Positions 52,768 through 61,423 of a stretch of 64,000 nt of DNA are shown here, piece after piece. The notes beneath the pieces were generated by a model. The model did not search any database, was not told the origin of the DNA, and worked only from the letters and a program-made list of their open reading frames with translations. The translations under genes were made by a program, and so were the position numbers. Source of the DNA: JANQMX01 sp965247175 (GTDB lineage Bacteria > Pseudomonadota > Alphaproteobacteria > Kiloniellales > DSM-21159). Every line of letters begins with the position of its first letter. The stretch's first letter is position 1. Location of the stretch: positions 372,001-436,000 of the forward strand of contig OZ252006.1 in the NCBI GenBank assembly GCA_965247175.1, given 5' to 3'.

Positions 52768-52783
52768 TGTCCCACGTAGGACA
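52768..52783 (+). promoter_or_regulatory. Candidate TetR operator
   Basis: TGTCCCACGTAGGACA, a 16-bp inverted repeat with one mismatched pair, sits between the TetR stop and the peroxiredoxin gene, 90 bases before its start. Confidence 0.5.
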
Positions 52784-52872
52784 CAGCCTGCTTCTTGAAT
52801 TCTAGAATAAGCGTTCCAAATCTAATCGGGTAAACGCGCTTTCCCGCCACCGCTAGCTATGGAGCAAGCCCG

Positions 52873-53439
52873 ATGACCAGCCAGACGCCCGTCGTTCCCC
52901 GTCAACCCGTTCCCGCCCTGTCCGTGCCGACCCTCGACCACGGCACCTGGACTCTGTCCGAGCAGAACCCGGAGAATTTCACCCTCGTCGTCTTCTATCG
53001 TGGCCTGCACTGCCCGATCTGCGGCAACTACCTACGCGACCTCGACCGCAAGCTGGGTGATTTCGCCGAGCGCGGCGTCAACGTGGTCGTCCTGAGCAGC
53101 GATGAGGAGGCCCGCGCCCGTCAGGCGAAGGAGGACTGGAAGCTCGACAACCTGACGGTCGGCTACGGTCTCGATCTCGACACGGCTCGCGCCTGGGGCC
53201 TCTATGTCTCGGCCGGCATCGGCAAGACCTCGAGCGGCTTTGAGGAGCCGGCGCTGTTCTCTGAGCCGGGCCTTTTCCTGGTGCGCCCCGACGGCACGCT
53301 CTATTTCGGCACCGTGCAGACAATGCCTTTCGCCCGGCCGAACTTCGCCGACATCCTCAAGGCATTGGATTTCGTGCTCGACCGCGGCTATCCCGCGCGC
53401 GGTGAGGTCGTTGACCATAAAGCTGCGCAAGCTGCCTAA
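52873..53439 (+). CDS. Peroxiredoxin-like AhpC/TSA family protein
   Basis: 188 residues with a thioredoxin-type fold. The redox-active site is FYRGLHCPICGNYLRDLD, a Cys-Pro-Ile-Cys motif (C47 and C50). ERGVNVVVLSSDEEARARQA and GLFLVRPDGTLYFGTVQTMP fit the AhpC/TSA pattern. It is cytoplasmic, with no signal peptide. It probably reduces peroxides or disulfides. It follows the TetR gene by 113 bases and ends before a terminator. Confidence 0.88.
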   Translation: MTSQTPVVPRQPVPALSVPTLDHGTWTLSEQNPENFTLVVFYRGLHCPICGNYLRDLDRKLGDFAERGVNVVVLSSDEEARARQAKEDWKLDNLTVGYGLDLDTARAWGLYVSAGIGKTSSGFEEPALFSEPGLFLVRPDGTLYFGTVQTMPFARPNFADILKALDFVLDRGYPARGEVVDHKAAQAA

Positions 53440-53463
53440 CGGCTGCGAAAACTTCGTCTTCTC

Positions 53464-53496
53464 GAAAGGGCGCTTGATCTGGTCGGGCGCCCTTTC
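53464..53496. terminator. Terminator between peroxiredoxin and pepF
   Basis: GAAAGGGCGC (53464-53473) pairs perfectly with GCGCCCTTTC (53487-53496), with a 13-base loop; TCGTG follows. It lies between convergent genes. Confidence 0.65.
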
Positions 53497-53504
53497 TCGT
53501 GTCG

Positions 53505-55313
53505 CTACTCTGTCCTGTCGATCGCTTCTAGCTCGTCGATGAGCCCTTCGATCACCGCCAGGCCTTTGTTCCAGAAGCTGGGATCGGAAGCATCAAGGCC
53601 GAAGGGCGCCAGCAGTTCCTTGTGGCGCCGCGTTCCGCCAGCACTCAGCATCTCCATGTACTTCGCGGCAAAGCCCGCATCGGCGTCCTGATAGACCGCG
53701 TAGAGCGAGTTCACCAGGCAGTCACCAAAGGCATAGGCGTAGACATAGAAGGGCACGTGGATGAAGTGCGGGATGTAGGCCCAATAGACCCGGTAGCTTT
53801 CGTCGAAGTCGAAGACCGGGCCGAGGCTTTCCGTCTGCGTCGCCATCCAGATCTCGGCGATCTCATCCGGTAGCAGCTCGCCTTCGGCGCGCCGCTTGTG
53901 CAGCTCCGTCTCGAATTGGTGGAAGGCGATCTGCCGGACCACGGTGTTCAGCATATCCTCAACCTTGGTCGCCAGCATGACCTTGCGCTGCGTCGTGTCT
54001 TGGGTCTGCGCTAGCAAAGCCTGGAAGGTCAGCATCTCGCCGAAGACCGAGGCCGTCTCCGCCAAGGTCAGCGGCGTAGAGGCCATCAGATGTCCTTGCG
54101 GACCGGCCAGCACCTGATGGACGCCGTGGCCCAGCTCGTGCGCTAGGGTGGTCACGTCGCGCGGCCGTCCCTGGTAGTTCAGCAGCAGGTAGGGATGGGC
54201 GCTCGGCACGGTTGGATGGGCGAAGGCGCCCGGCGCCTTGCCGGGTGCCACCGGCGCGTGGATCCAGGCATTGTCGAAGAAGCGCTTGCCGATGTCTGCC
54301 AAGTTGCTCGAAAAGCCGCCATAGGCGGAGAGAACGGTCTCACGCGCTTCTTCCCAGGGAATGACGCGGTTGTCGGCCTCGGGCAGCGGCGCATTGCGGT
54401 CCCAATAGGGGAGCCGCTCCTGGCCGAGCCACTTCGCCTTCTTGCGGTAATAGCGATGGGCAAGGCGCGGATAGGCCTCGGTCACGGCGCCGACCAGCGC
54501 ATCCACCACCTCGTCCTCGACGAAGTTGGCTAGGTTGCGTGAGGAAACCGGGCGGGCGAAGCCGCGCCAGGTGTCTTCGGTCGCCTTGTCGCGGGCCAGC
54601 GTGTTGGTGATCAGCGCAAAGCTCGGCAGGCGCTCCTGCAAGCCGCTGGAGAAGGAGAGGGCGGCCTCTTTGCGCACGGCGTCCGACGGGTCGGTCATCT
54701 TGTGCAGGATCTCGGCGCTGCTCAGCATCTCGCCATCGAAGGAGAAACGCAGCGCGGCCATGGTCTCATCGAACAGGCGGGTCCAGGCGGCGCGACCGGT
54801 GATCTGCTTGTCGTTGAACAGCCGCTCCAGATCCTCGCTCAGCTGATAGGGGCGGAAGGCGCGCAGGTCGCGTAGCCAGGGCCGGTAGTGCGCCAAGGCG
54901 GGCTCGGCATAGAGGCTTTCCAGGCGCTCCTCGTCGATCTCGTTGAGCTCCAGGGCGAAGAACAGCAGCTCCGCATTGACCTCGGTTCCCAGTTCCTGGA
55001 CCGACTGCAGCAGTTGCCCGTTCTCAGGCGCGCTCATGTCGGCGGAGTAGGTGAGCTGGGCGAAGCTCGACAGGCGCACCAGGCGTTCTTCGATCACCTC
55101 ATAGCGTGCCACGGCCTCGGCAAGCGCCTTGCCGTCGAGGCTCGCCAGGCGTCCGGCGTAGTCGTGGCGGAAGGCCTTGGCTTCCCGGTCGACCGCTTCA
55201 CAGTCCTCGCGATAGGCATCGCTGTCGGCGGAAGGGTAGAGATCCGAGAGATCCCAGGTGGGTAAGGTCCCCAAGGTCTCTTTCTGTGGCTTGCTTACCT
55301 GCTGCGTCATCAC
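53505..55313 (-). CDS. pepF: M3-family oligoendopeptidase F
   Basis: 602 residues, a cytoplasmic zinc peptidase that degrades oligopeptides. The zinc motif His-Glu-Leu-Gly-His is in VTTLAHELGHGVHQ (about residue 390), with ETASVFGEML supplying the third ligand. The N-terminal helical domain ending in SFSSGLQERLPSFALITNTL is typical. The start is ATG 55311-55313, divergent from the acyl-CoA ligase gene 142 bases away. Confidence 0.95.
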   Translation of the reverse strand: MMTQQVSKPQKETLGTLPTWDLSDLYPSADSDAYREDCEAVDREAKAFRHDYAGRLASLDGKALAEAVARYEVIEERLVRLSSFAQLTYSADMSAPENGQLLQSVQELGTEVNAELLFFALELNEIDEERLESLYAEPALAHYRPWLRDLRAFRPYQLSEDLERLFNDKQITGRAAWTRLFDETMAALRFSFDGEMLSSAEILHKMTDPSDAVRKEAALSFSSGLQERLPSFALITNTLARDKATEDTWRGFARPVSSRNLANFVEDEVVDALVGAVTEAYPRLAHRYYRKKAKWLGQERLPYWDRNAPLPEADNRVIPWEEARETVLSAYGGFSSNLADIGKRFFDNAWIHAPVAPGKAPGAFAHPTVPSAHPYLLLNYQGRPRDVTTLAHELGHGVHQVLAGPQGHLMASTPLTLAETASVFGEMLTFQALLAQTQDTTQRKVMLATKVEDMLNTVVRQIAFHQFETELHKRRAEGELLPDEIAEIWMATQTESLGPVFDFDESYRVYWAYIPHFIHVPFYVYAYAFGDCLVNSLYAVYQDADAGFAAKYMEMLSAGGTRRHKELLAPFGLDASDPSFWNKGLAVIEGLIDELEAIDRTE

Positions 55314-55454
55314 CAGCTACCTCTTCGATGCAAGTCGCGACTTGGGCTATATGGGCGCCGCGCGGGGTGCGTCCAAGCGTGCAAAGCGCAGCGTCGGCCA
55401 GCTGTCATTGGGGCCAAGCAAACCATCTGGGCTGGGAGGTAAAGGGAGGAACCG

Positions 55455-57260
55455 ATGGATTACAGCGCCTGGTCGTCGCTGACCGAGCTTTTCTTCGCGC
55501 AAGCCAAGCAAAACACCGACAAGCCCTTTCTCTGGTCCAAGCGAGATGGGGTCTTCCAGCCTTGGACCTGGGCCGAAGTCGACCGCGCCGTTCGGGACCT
55601 GTCGCGGGGGCTGCGCGCGCAGGGGCTGCTGCGCGGCGATCGGGTTGTGCTGGTCTCGGAGAACCGACCCGAATGGGTGATCGCCGATCTCGCCATCATG
55701 GCTGCCGGCGGTATCACCGTTCCGGCCTACACAACGAATACCGTCGAAGACCACGCCCATATCCTGGAGAACAGTGGCGCGGTCGGTGCTATCGTTTCGA
55801 CTTCGGCGCTGGCCGGTCGCCTGTTGCCTGCGGCCGACAAAGCGAGCGACTGCAGCTGGGTGGTTGCCATCGACCCCCCGTCCGACAGCGAAGCTTTCTC
55901 TTCGCTGGATGTGATCGACTTTGAAAGCCTGCGGCAGCGCGGCGCAGAGCAGCCGGACGATGTGGAGGACTTCGCGGGCCAGGCCGCGCGCGACGATGTT
56001 TGCTGCTTTATCTACACCTCGGGCACCGGCGGACGGCCAAAGGGCGTGATGCTGAGCCATGGCAACATCCTGGCCAATTGCCATGGCGCTTACGTGCTGG
56101 TGTCGGAAATCGGCATCGAGCACGAGAGTTATCTCTCGTTCCTTCCGCTGTCTCACTCCTACGAGCATACGGTCGGTGAGTTCTTCACCATGAGCATCGG
56201 CGCGGAGGTCTACTTCGCCGAGAGCGTTGAAACGCTGCTGAGTGATCTGGCAACTGTGAAGCCGACGATCATGACGGCGGTGCCGCGGCTCTACGAGAGC
56301 ATTCATCAGCGCATCGAGCGCGGACTGAAGAAGGAGAAGCCGTTCAAGCGCAAGCTCTTCGCCAAGACGCTGGAGATCGGCCTCAAGCGCTATCGCGACC
56401 CGAGCACGCTGAGCCTCTTGGACAAGGTGATCGACCTGCCTTGCGAGCATCTGGTGCGCAAGAAGATCAGGCAGCGTTTCGGCGGCCGGCTCAAGGGCAC
56501 CATGTCCGGCGGCGCGGCGCTCAATACCGACATCGGCGAGTACTTTCTGGCGCTTGGCTTGAACATTCTGCAGGGCTATGGCCAGACCGAAGCGGCGCCG
56601 GTGATTGCCGCGAACCCGCCACGGCGTGTCAAAATCGATACGGTTGGTCCACCGATCGACGGCGTCGAAGTCAAGATCGCGGAGGACGGAGAGCTCCTGG
56701 CTCGCGGCGAGATGGTGATGAAGGGCTATTGGGGCGACGAGGAAGCGACGGCCCGGACCGTGGTCGATGGCTGGCTACACACGGGCGATATCGCCGAGAT
56801 CGACGCGGACGGCTACATCAAGATCACCGACCGCAAGAAGGATATCATCGTACTGTCCGGCGGTGACAACATCTCGCCGGCGCGCATCGAGGGGCAGCTG
56901 ACCCTGCAACCCGAGATCCATCAGGCCATGGTCTACGGTGACAAGCATCCGCATCTGGTTGCGCTCCTGGTGCCGGACGAGGAGTGGCTGAAGGGCTGGG
57001 CGCGGGAGCAGGGCTTGAAGGGCAAGCTCGATGAGCCCGCCGGCCGGGAGGCTCTCCGAAAGGCGATGGCGGCCGTTATCGAGCGCGCCAACACAGAGCT
57101 GTCCAACCTGGAAAAGTTGCGCCGCTTCGAGATCGCTGCCGAGCCTTTCACGGTCGAGAACGGCATGATGACGCCGACCCTCAAAATCCGCCGTCACATG
57201 ATCAAGGCCAACTACGGCGAAGCACTCGAATCGCTCTACGGCAAAGCGGCGGCTCAATAG
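55455..57260 (+). CDS. Long-chain fatty acid--CoA ligase (AMP-binding)
   Basis: 601 residues. The adenylate-forming P-loop YTSGTGGRPKGVMLSHGN (about 190-207), GYGQTEAAPVIAANPPRRVK, the TGDIAEIDADGYIKITDRKK linker and the GGDNISPARIEGQLTL block mark an ANL enzyme close to FadD15/AMP-dependent ligases of COG1022. It activates long-chain fatty acids to acyl-CoA. ATG 55455 follows GGAGGTAAAGGGAGG. About 650 bases downstream of its stop, a short, damaged copy of part of this gene occurs (57917-58034). Confidence 0.93.
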   Translation: MDYSAWSSLTELFFAQAKQNTDKPFLWSKRDGVFQPWTWAEVDRAVRDLSRGLRAQGLLRGDRVVLVSENRPEWVIADLAIMAAGGITVPAYTTNTVEDHAHILENSGAVGAIVSTSALAGRLLPAADKASDCSWVVAIDPPSDSEAFSSLDVIDFESLRQRGAEQPDDVEDFAGQAARDDVCCFIYTSGTGGRPKGVMLSHGNILANCHGAYVLVSEIGIEHESYLSFLPLSHSYEHTVGEFFTMSIGAEVYFAESVETLLSDLATVKPTIMTAVPRLYESIHQRIERGLKKEKPFKRKLFAKTLEIGLKRYRDPSTLSLLDKVIDLPCEHLVRKKIRQRFGGRLKGTMSGGAALNTDIGEYFLALGLNILQGYGQTEAAPVIAANPPRRVKIDTVGPPIDGVEVKIAEDGELLARGEMVMKGYWGDEEATARTVVDGWLHTGDIAEIDADGYIKITDRKKDIIVLSGGDNISPARIEGQLTLQPEIHQAMVYGDKHPHLVALLVPDEEWLKGWAREQGLKGKLDEPAGREALRKAMAAVIERANTELSNLEKLRRFEIAAEPFTVENGMMTPTLKIRRHMIKANYGEALESLYGKAAAQ

Positions 57261-57361
57261 AGCACCGGAAGCCTTGATTGACATCAGACGCCGCTGCCGG
57301 TGCGCTCATCACTGGTGCCTGGGTAACGACGCCTACCTGAGCAACGTCGGCAGACAGCGAC

Positions 57362-57814
57362 CTATCGTCCGTCCTCATCCTGCGTTTCCCAGCCTGCCTT
57401 TCGCCTGGCGTGATAGGTGAGGGCCAGGGAAAAACAGTGCTTGAGCGCATCTCGGGGAAGCTCTGAGTCTTTCCCGAAAATCAGTGCCCGGTTGCCCTCG
57501 AACTCGAACAAATCGGGATAGAGTGCGCGGAATGTCGACACCAGGCTGGTTTGGCAATGAAACAAAGCAGCGTAGTGCCCAGGCCTTTTGCCCAGGGCGT
57601 CGATGCGGACGGTGGTTCCTACCTTGGGTATATGCGGCACGTAGGAGGGTTGCCCCCACTTCACGGTCTCGACAAGCGGCCCCACGGCTTTTGTGTCGTC
57701 CGCGCTTTCGAAGATCAGCGCGCGCAGCCGCAACAGCCTGTCTCTCAAGACCTCCGGATAGGCAGCGAAGATCTCCGCCACTCTGGGGTCGTCGAAGGGC
57801 CGCAGCTTATCCAC
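57362..57814 (-). CDS. DUF1801 domain protein
   Basis: 150 residues with the DUF1801 (YdhG-like) pattern, including VETVKWGQPSY and GHYAALFHCQTSLVSTFRAL. No catalytic motif or signal peptide. It is probably cytoplasmic and of unknown function. It lies in reverse orientation between the acyl-CoA ligase and its remnant. ATG 57814 was used. Confidence 0.82.
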   Translation of the reverse strand: MDKLRPFDDPRVAEIFAAYPEVLRDRLLRLRALIFESADDTKAVGPLVETVKWGQPSYVPHIPKVGTTVRIDALGKRPGHYAALFHCQTSLVSTFRALYPDLFEFEGNRALIFGKDSELPRDALKHCFSLALTYHARRKAGWETQDEDGR

Positions 57815-57916
57815 GAACTCGTTCTACTGATGTGCTCATCCTTAAGTTGGAGTCTTGCGGACGCGCAGACTGTCTGTCCAGCTCTTAAGACCGGGGTCCA
57901 AGCCAAGAGACCTTAT

Positions 57917-58034
57917 CTACGGTGAGAAGCACCCGCATCTGGTTGCGCTCCTGGTGCTGGGCGAGGAGTGGCTCAAGGGCTGGGCGCGGGAGCAGGGCTT
58001 GAAGGGCAAGCTCGATCAGCCCGCCGCCCAATAG
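57917..58034 (+). pseudogene. Frameshifted remnant of the acyl-CoA ligase gene
   Basis: 57917-58026 matches 56932-57042 inside the ligase gene at about 95% (five mismatches by hand count), with one base missing. The ligase reads GTGCCGGACGAGGAG and the copy GTGCTGGCGAGGAG, so the frame is lost. The copy then ends GCCGCCCAATAG, resembling the end of the ligase gene (GCGGCTCAATAG), as if about 200 bases were deleted in between. The remnant contains no start or complete domain. The rest of the 57815-58139 gap holds the GbsR operator and nothing else recognised. Confidence 0.85.
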
Positions 58035-58105
58035 TCAGCTCCTCCATCATTCGATTTCTCGCTGCGTGCTCCGGCCGGATTGACAAAACGGCGTTTCTGT
58101 CGTAC

Positions 58106-58125
58106 ATTTCAGTATAGACAGAAAT
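58106..58125 (+). promoter_or_regulatory. Candidate GbsR operator 1
   Basis: ATTTCAGTATAGACAGAAAT, 20 bases, arms ATTTC-GT/AC-GAAAT with one mismatch, 14 bases before the regulator's ATG. A further half-site TTTCTGT is at 58094-58100. The position suits autorepression. Confidence 0.7.
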
Positions 58126-58139
58126 TACGGAATTTACCC

Positions 58140-58667
58140 ATGAGACTGACTCCGGTCATGGAGCGATACATCCTTCACTGGGGCGAGATGGGGACCCGCT
58201 GGGGCGTCAATCGTTCAGTCTCGCAGATTCACGCTTTGCTCTATCTCTCGCCGAAGCCGCTACCGGCCGAGGAAATCGCTGACACGTTATCGATCGCCCG
58301 GTCCAACGTGAGCACCAGCCTGCGCGAGCTGCAGGGTTGGCGGCTGGTTCGCATGACCCATGTGCTGGGCGACCGGCGCGATCATTTCGAGACGGAGAAG
58401 GATCTCTGGTCGATGCTTATGACGATCGTGGACGGTCGGCGTCAGCGGGAGATCGAGCCGACCTTGACCCTGCTGCGGCAGTGCGCCTTGGAGATGGAGG
58501 ATGACCGCGAGACTCCTGAGGAAATCAAGCAGCGGATCCGGCGCATGCTCACCTTCGTCGAGACCTTGGCCAATTGGTACGATCAGGTGATCGCGCTGCC
58601 AAAGCCGACCTTGGTCGCGCTCATGAAGATGGGCGCGAAGGTCGGGCGCTTCATAGGAAAGGGCTAA
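58140..58667 (+). CDS. GbsR/MarR-family transcriptional regulator
   Basis: About 175 residues. The winged helix-turn-helix runs from LYLSPKPLPAEEIADTLSIA through RSNVSTSLRELQGWRLV and the wing HVLGDRRDHFETEKD. The family signature YILHWGEMGTRWGVNRSVSQ at the N-terminus is that of GbsR-like regulators. ATG 58140 was chosen because it starts just before this signature. Matching palindromes occur at its own promoter and before the next gene, so it likely represses both. The effector is unknown. Confidence 0.9.
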   Translation: MRLTPVMERYILHWGEMGTRWGVNRSVSQIHALLYLSPKPLPAEEIADTLSIARSNVSTSLRELQGWRLVRMTHVLGDRRDHFETEKDLWSMLMTIVDGRRQREIEPTLTLLRQCALEMEDDRETPEEIKQRIRRMLTFVETLANWYDQVIALPKPTLVALMKMGAKVGRFIGKG

Positions 58668-58683
58668 AATTTTTTGAGTTGGC

Positions 58684-58703
58684 ATTTCTGTTTATACAGA
58701 AAT
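58684..58703 (+). promoter_or_regulatory. Candidate GbsR operator 2
   Basis: ATTTCTGTTTATACAGAAAT, 20 bases with perfect 8-bp arms ATTTCTGT/ACAGAAAT, 41 bases before the DUF4166 gene start. It is almost identical to operator 1. Confidence 0.75.
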
Positions 58704-58744
58704 GACAGTTTTATCGATATGTCTAGATGGATTGGGGAAGGGGT

Positions 58745-59476
58745 ATGGTGACCAGCTTGGAGGTTCTCGGTCCGGCGCAGTCAGTCGAACGACGGGTGCC
58801 GCGCATCACAAACAGGTCCGGCAGCTCCCGGCGCTGTTGCGCCGCAGACAGCGATGTTGCGCGGGCTCTGGGTCGTGATGCCTGGCTGCGCCTGCCATCG
58901 GCCGTCCGGCGCCGGTTCAGCGGGAGTAAGCGCCCCGACAAGCCGCAACGCTATCGCGGAACCATGGCCCGGGTGGAGTGCTCACGGCTCGGATGGCTTC
59001 TGGCGCAGGCAGCCCGGCTGATCGGCACGCCGTTGGCGCCCTTTGCCGGCAGCGACGTCCCGGTTTCTGTGGTCGTCACCGCGCAGCCGGGCGGAGCCGG
59101 CGAGTGTTGGGAGCGGACCTATGCCTTCCCGGGGCGCCGCGAGATCAAAGTGACCTCGTACAAACGCATCGAGGCAGACGGTGGCTTCGTCGAGTGCGTC
59201 GGCGGCGGCTTCGGCATGAGGCTGAGGCTCACCGAGCGCAAGGGCACGCTGAACTTCGAAAGCACGAGTTACTTCTGGCAAGTCGGGCGTTTGCGTTTGC
59301 CCTGGCCGACGCTGCTGTCGCCCGGCACCGCGCATGTGGTCCACGGCGATCTCGGTAAGGGGTTGTTCCGCTTCATTATCACCATCACCCATCCGCTGCT
59401 GGGGCAGATGTTCCATCAGGATGGCGTGTTTCACGAGGAGGGAGAAGACCCATGGACGTCGTCCTTGCCTTGCTGA
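58745..59476 (+). CDS. DUF4166 domain protein
   Basis: About 243 residues. An Arg-rich N-terminus precedes the DUF4166 domain (about 60-235): VPVSVVVTAQPGGAGECWER, TYAFPGRREIKVTSYKRIEA and HPLLGQMFHQDGVFHEE. No signal peptide or catalytic motif was identified. ATG 58745 follows GGGGAAGGGG; an ATG at 58727 is also in frame. It overlaps the next gene by 25 bases. It probably works with it, since DUF4166 is often linked to epimerase or DCC proteins. Confidence 0.82.
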   Translation: MVTSLEVLGPAQSVERRVPRITNRSGSSRRCCAADSDVARALGRDAWLRLPSAVRRRFSGSKRPDKPQRYRGTMARVECSRLGWLLAQAARLIGTPLAPFAGSDVPVSVVVTAQPGGAGECWERTYAFPGRREIKVTSYKRIEADGGFVECVGGGFGMRLRLTERKGTLNFESTSYFWQVGRLRLPWPTLLSPGTAHVVHGDLGKGLFRFIITITHPLLGQMFHQDGVFHEEGEDPWTSSLPC

Positions 59477-61323
59477 CCATCCAGGGCGTGCTGGGCGCAC
59501 TCGATAATTTCTGGCACCACGAAATCAGCGAGCGGCTGCCGAGCCGCGTCAGCGCGCGGGGAGAACTCTTCCTTCATGCCGCCCGAGAGTACATCTATGC
59601 CGCGCTCTTCATCACCTTGGCCTGGTTCGAGCCCGGCGGCGCATGGGCGTGGCTCTTCCTCTTCCTGATCGCGGTCGAGATCGTCATCACGCTCTGGGAC
59701 TTCGTGATCGAGGATCAGACGCGCAAGCTGCCGAAGTCGGAGCGCATTTTGCACACGATCCTGGCCATCAACTTCGGAGCGATCGTCGCCTATCTCGTCC
59801 CGCCCGCATTGGCATGGACCGAACGCCCGAGCACCTTCGTCGCGCAAGACCACGGCATCTATTCTTGGGTTCTGACGGTCTATGCCATGGGCGTTTTCGT
59901 TTGGGCGCTGCGTAACTCGGCGGCGGCGCTCCGTCTCACCGCCCTCAGCCTGCCGGAATGGAAGCGCCGTCCGATCAAAGCGGGCCGCTGCGTGAAGCCG
60001 ACCCGCTATCTCGTGACCGGTGCCACCGGCTTCGTCGGGGGTCACCTCTGCCGAAAGCTGATCGAAGACGGGCACGTGGTCATCGTCCTGACCCGCGATG
60101 CGGCGAAGGCAGCCGATCGCTTTGGCCCGCATGTCCGTATTGTCACGTCTCTTGGGGAGATCGCCGACGATCAACAGATCGACGCGATCGTTCATCTGGC
60201 CGGCGCGCCGGTTGCCGGCTGGCTTTGGACCAAGACGCGCAAGGCGCTGTTGCTCCGGAGCCGGGTAGCAACGACCGAGGCGTTGGTCGCGCTCGTGAAG
60301 CGCTTGAAGCGCAAGCCGAGCGTTTTTCTTGGGGCATCAGCTGTGGGTTTCTACGGCCGCCGCGGCGACGAAGTCTTGGACGAGGAGGCGGGCGGGCAAG
60401 ACATCTTCATGTCGCGCTTCTGCCGGGACATCGAGCATGCAGCGGAAGAGATAGCGGTCTTGGGGCCGCGCGTGGTGGCCTTGCGCATCGGCCTGGTTCT
60501 TGGGCGCGACGGCGGCGTCCTACCGCAGCTCGATCTGCCCGTCGGCCTTGGTCTCGGCGCCGTGCTTGGGTCAGGCCGGCAATGGATGCCGTGGATACAC
60601 ATCGCTGATCTCGTGCGGCTGGTGGAGTTCACCGTTGCCAACGACACACTTTCAGGCCCTGTCAACGCAGCGTCGCCGAAGGCGGAGCGGCACGCCGACG
60701 TGATGCGATCCATCGCCAGGCAGCGGCGTCGACCGTTGTGGTTGGTTGTTCCCGCATGGCTGCTCAAGCGGCTTCTTGGCGAGCTCTCCGATCTCTTCGT
60801 CGAGGGCCAGCGCGTCTCGCCCAAGACGGCCATGGCGGCTGGTTTCACTTTCCGATTTCCCAACATCGAGACCGCGCTTGCCGACCTCCTGCCGCGCAGG
60901 CCCGTTGCGACGGCTCAGCCCGAGGCCTCTGTTCGCGTCCACTTCAGCGAAGCCTGCCCAGTCTGCCGCTGGGAGATTGACCACTACCGGCGGATTGCCG
61001 CCTCGTCTCGGGCGAAGATGGACTTTCGCGACATCAGTGCCGCTTCCGGCGCCTTGGCGCCCTACCGCCTGTCCGCGAAGGATGCCAAGGCACGGCTATG
61101 GGTCTTTCGTCCGGATGGGCAGCTGGTGGGCGGCGTCGACGCGTTCATTGCCATCTGGTCGTCGTTGAAGGGCTACCGGCTGCTGGCAAAGCTGGTTGCT
61201 GTCCCGGGCATCCGCACCCTGGCCGATGCTCTCTACGACGGCGTCGCGGCGCCCTGGCTCACCCGCTGGAATGCGCGACGGGAGCAGCGGACAGGACGCG
61301 TGACCGAACAGAGATCCGCCTAG
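59452..61323 (+). CDS. Three-part fusion: membrane domain, TIGR01777 epimerase-like SDR, DCC (DUF393) domain
   Basis: 623 residues. Residues 1-160 hold four or so membrane helices with histidines and acidic residues at helix ends (FWHHE at 20-24, H42, E46, ERILH near 97-101). Residues 185-480 are an extended SDR of the TIGR01777/SDR39U1 type: VTGATGFVGGHLCRKL (Rossmann), DAIVHLAGAPVAGW, FLGASAVGFYG, WMPWIHIADLVRLV. Residues 495-623 are a DCC (DUF393) domain with Cys502-Pro-Val-Cys505. ATG 59452 overlaps the DUF4166 gene, so both are one unit. Function unknown; the parts suggest NAD(P)-dependent modification of a membrane-associated substrate plus thiol redox chemistry. Confidence 0.83.
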   Translation: MDVVLALLTIQGVLGALDNFWHHEISERLPSRVSARGELFLHAAREYIYAALFITLAWFEPGGAWAWLFLFLIAVEIVITLWDFVIEDQTRKLPKSERILHTILAINFGAIVAYLVPPALAWTERPSTFVAQDHGIYSWVLTVYAMGVFVWALRNSAAALRLTALSLPEWKRRPIKAGRCVKPTRYLVTGATGFVGGHLCRKLIEDGHVVIVLTRDAAKAADRFGPHVRIVTSLGEIADDQQIDAIVHLAGAPVAGWLWTKTRKALLLRSRVATTEALVALVKRLKRKPSVFLGASAVGFYGRRGDEVLDEEAGGQDIFMSRFCRDIEHAAEEIAVLGPRVVALRIGLVLGRDGGVLPQLDLPVGLGLGAVLGSGRQWMPWIHIADLVRLVEFTVANDTLSGPVNAASPKAERHADVMRSIARQRRRPLWLVVPAWLLKRLLGELSDLFVEGQRVSPKTAMAAGFTFRFPNIETALADLLPRRPVATAQPEASVRVHFSEACPVCRWEIDHYRRIAASSRAKMDFRDISAASGALAPYRLSAKDAKARLWVFRPDGQLVGGVDAFIAIWSSLKGYRLLAKLVAVPGIRTLADALYDGVAAPWLTRWNARREQRTGRVTEQRSA

Positions 61324-61423
61324 GCTGTGACATCAGACGACGCCGCCGGTCCTTTCGGGCCGACGGCATCGCCAGTCCGCCGGGCGCAGGGGCAAGAGGG
61401 GCCCGGCGAATAGGCCTGTTCTG

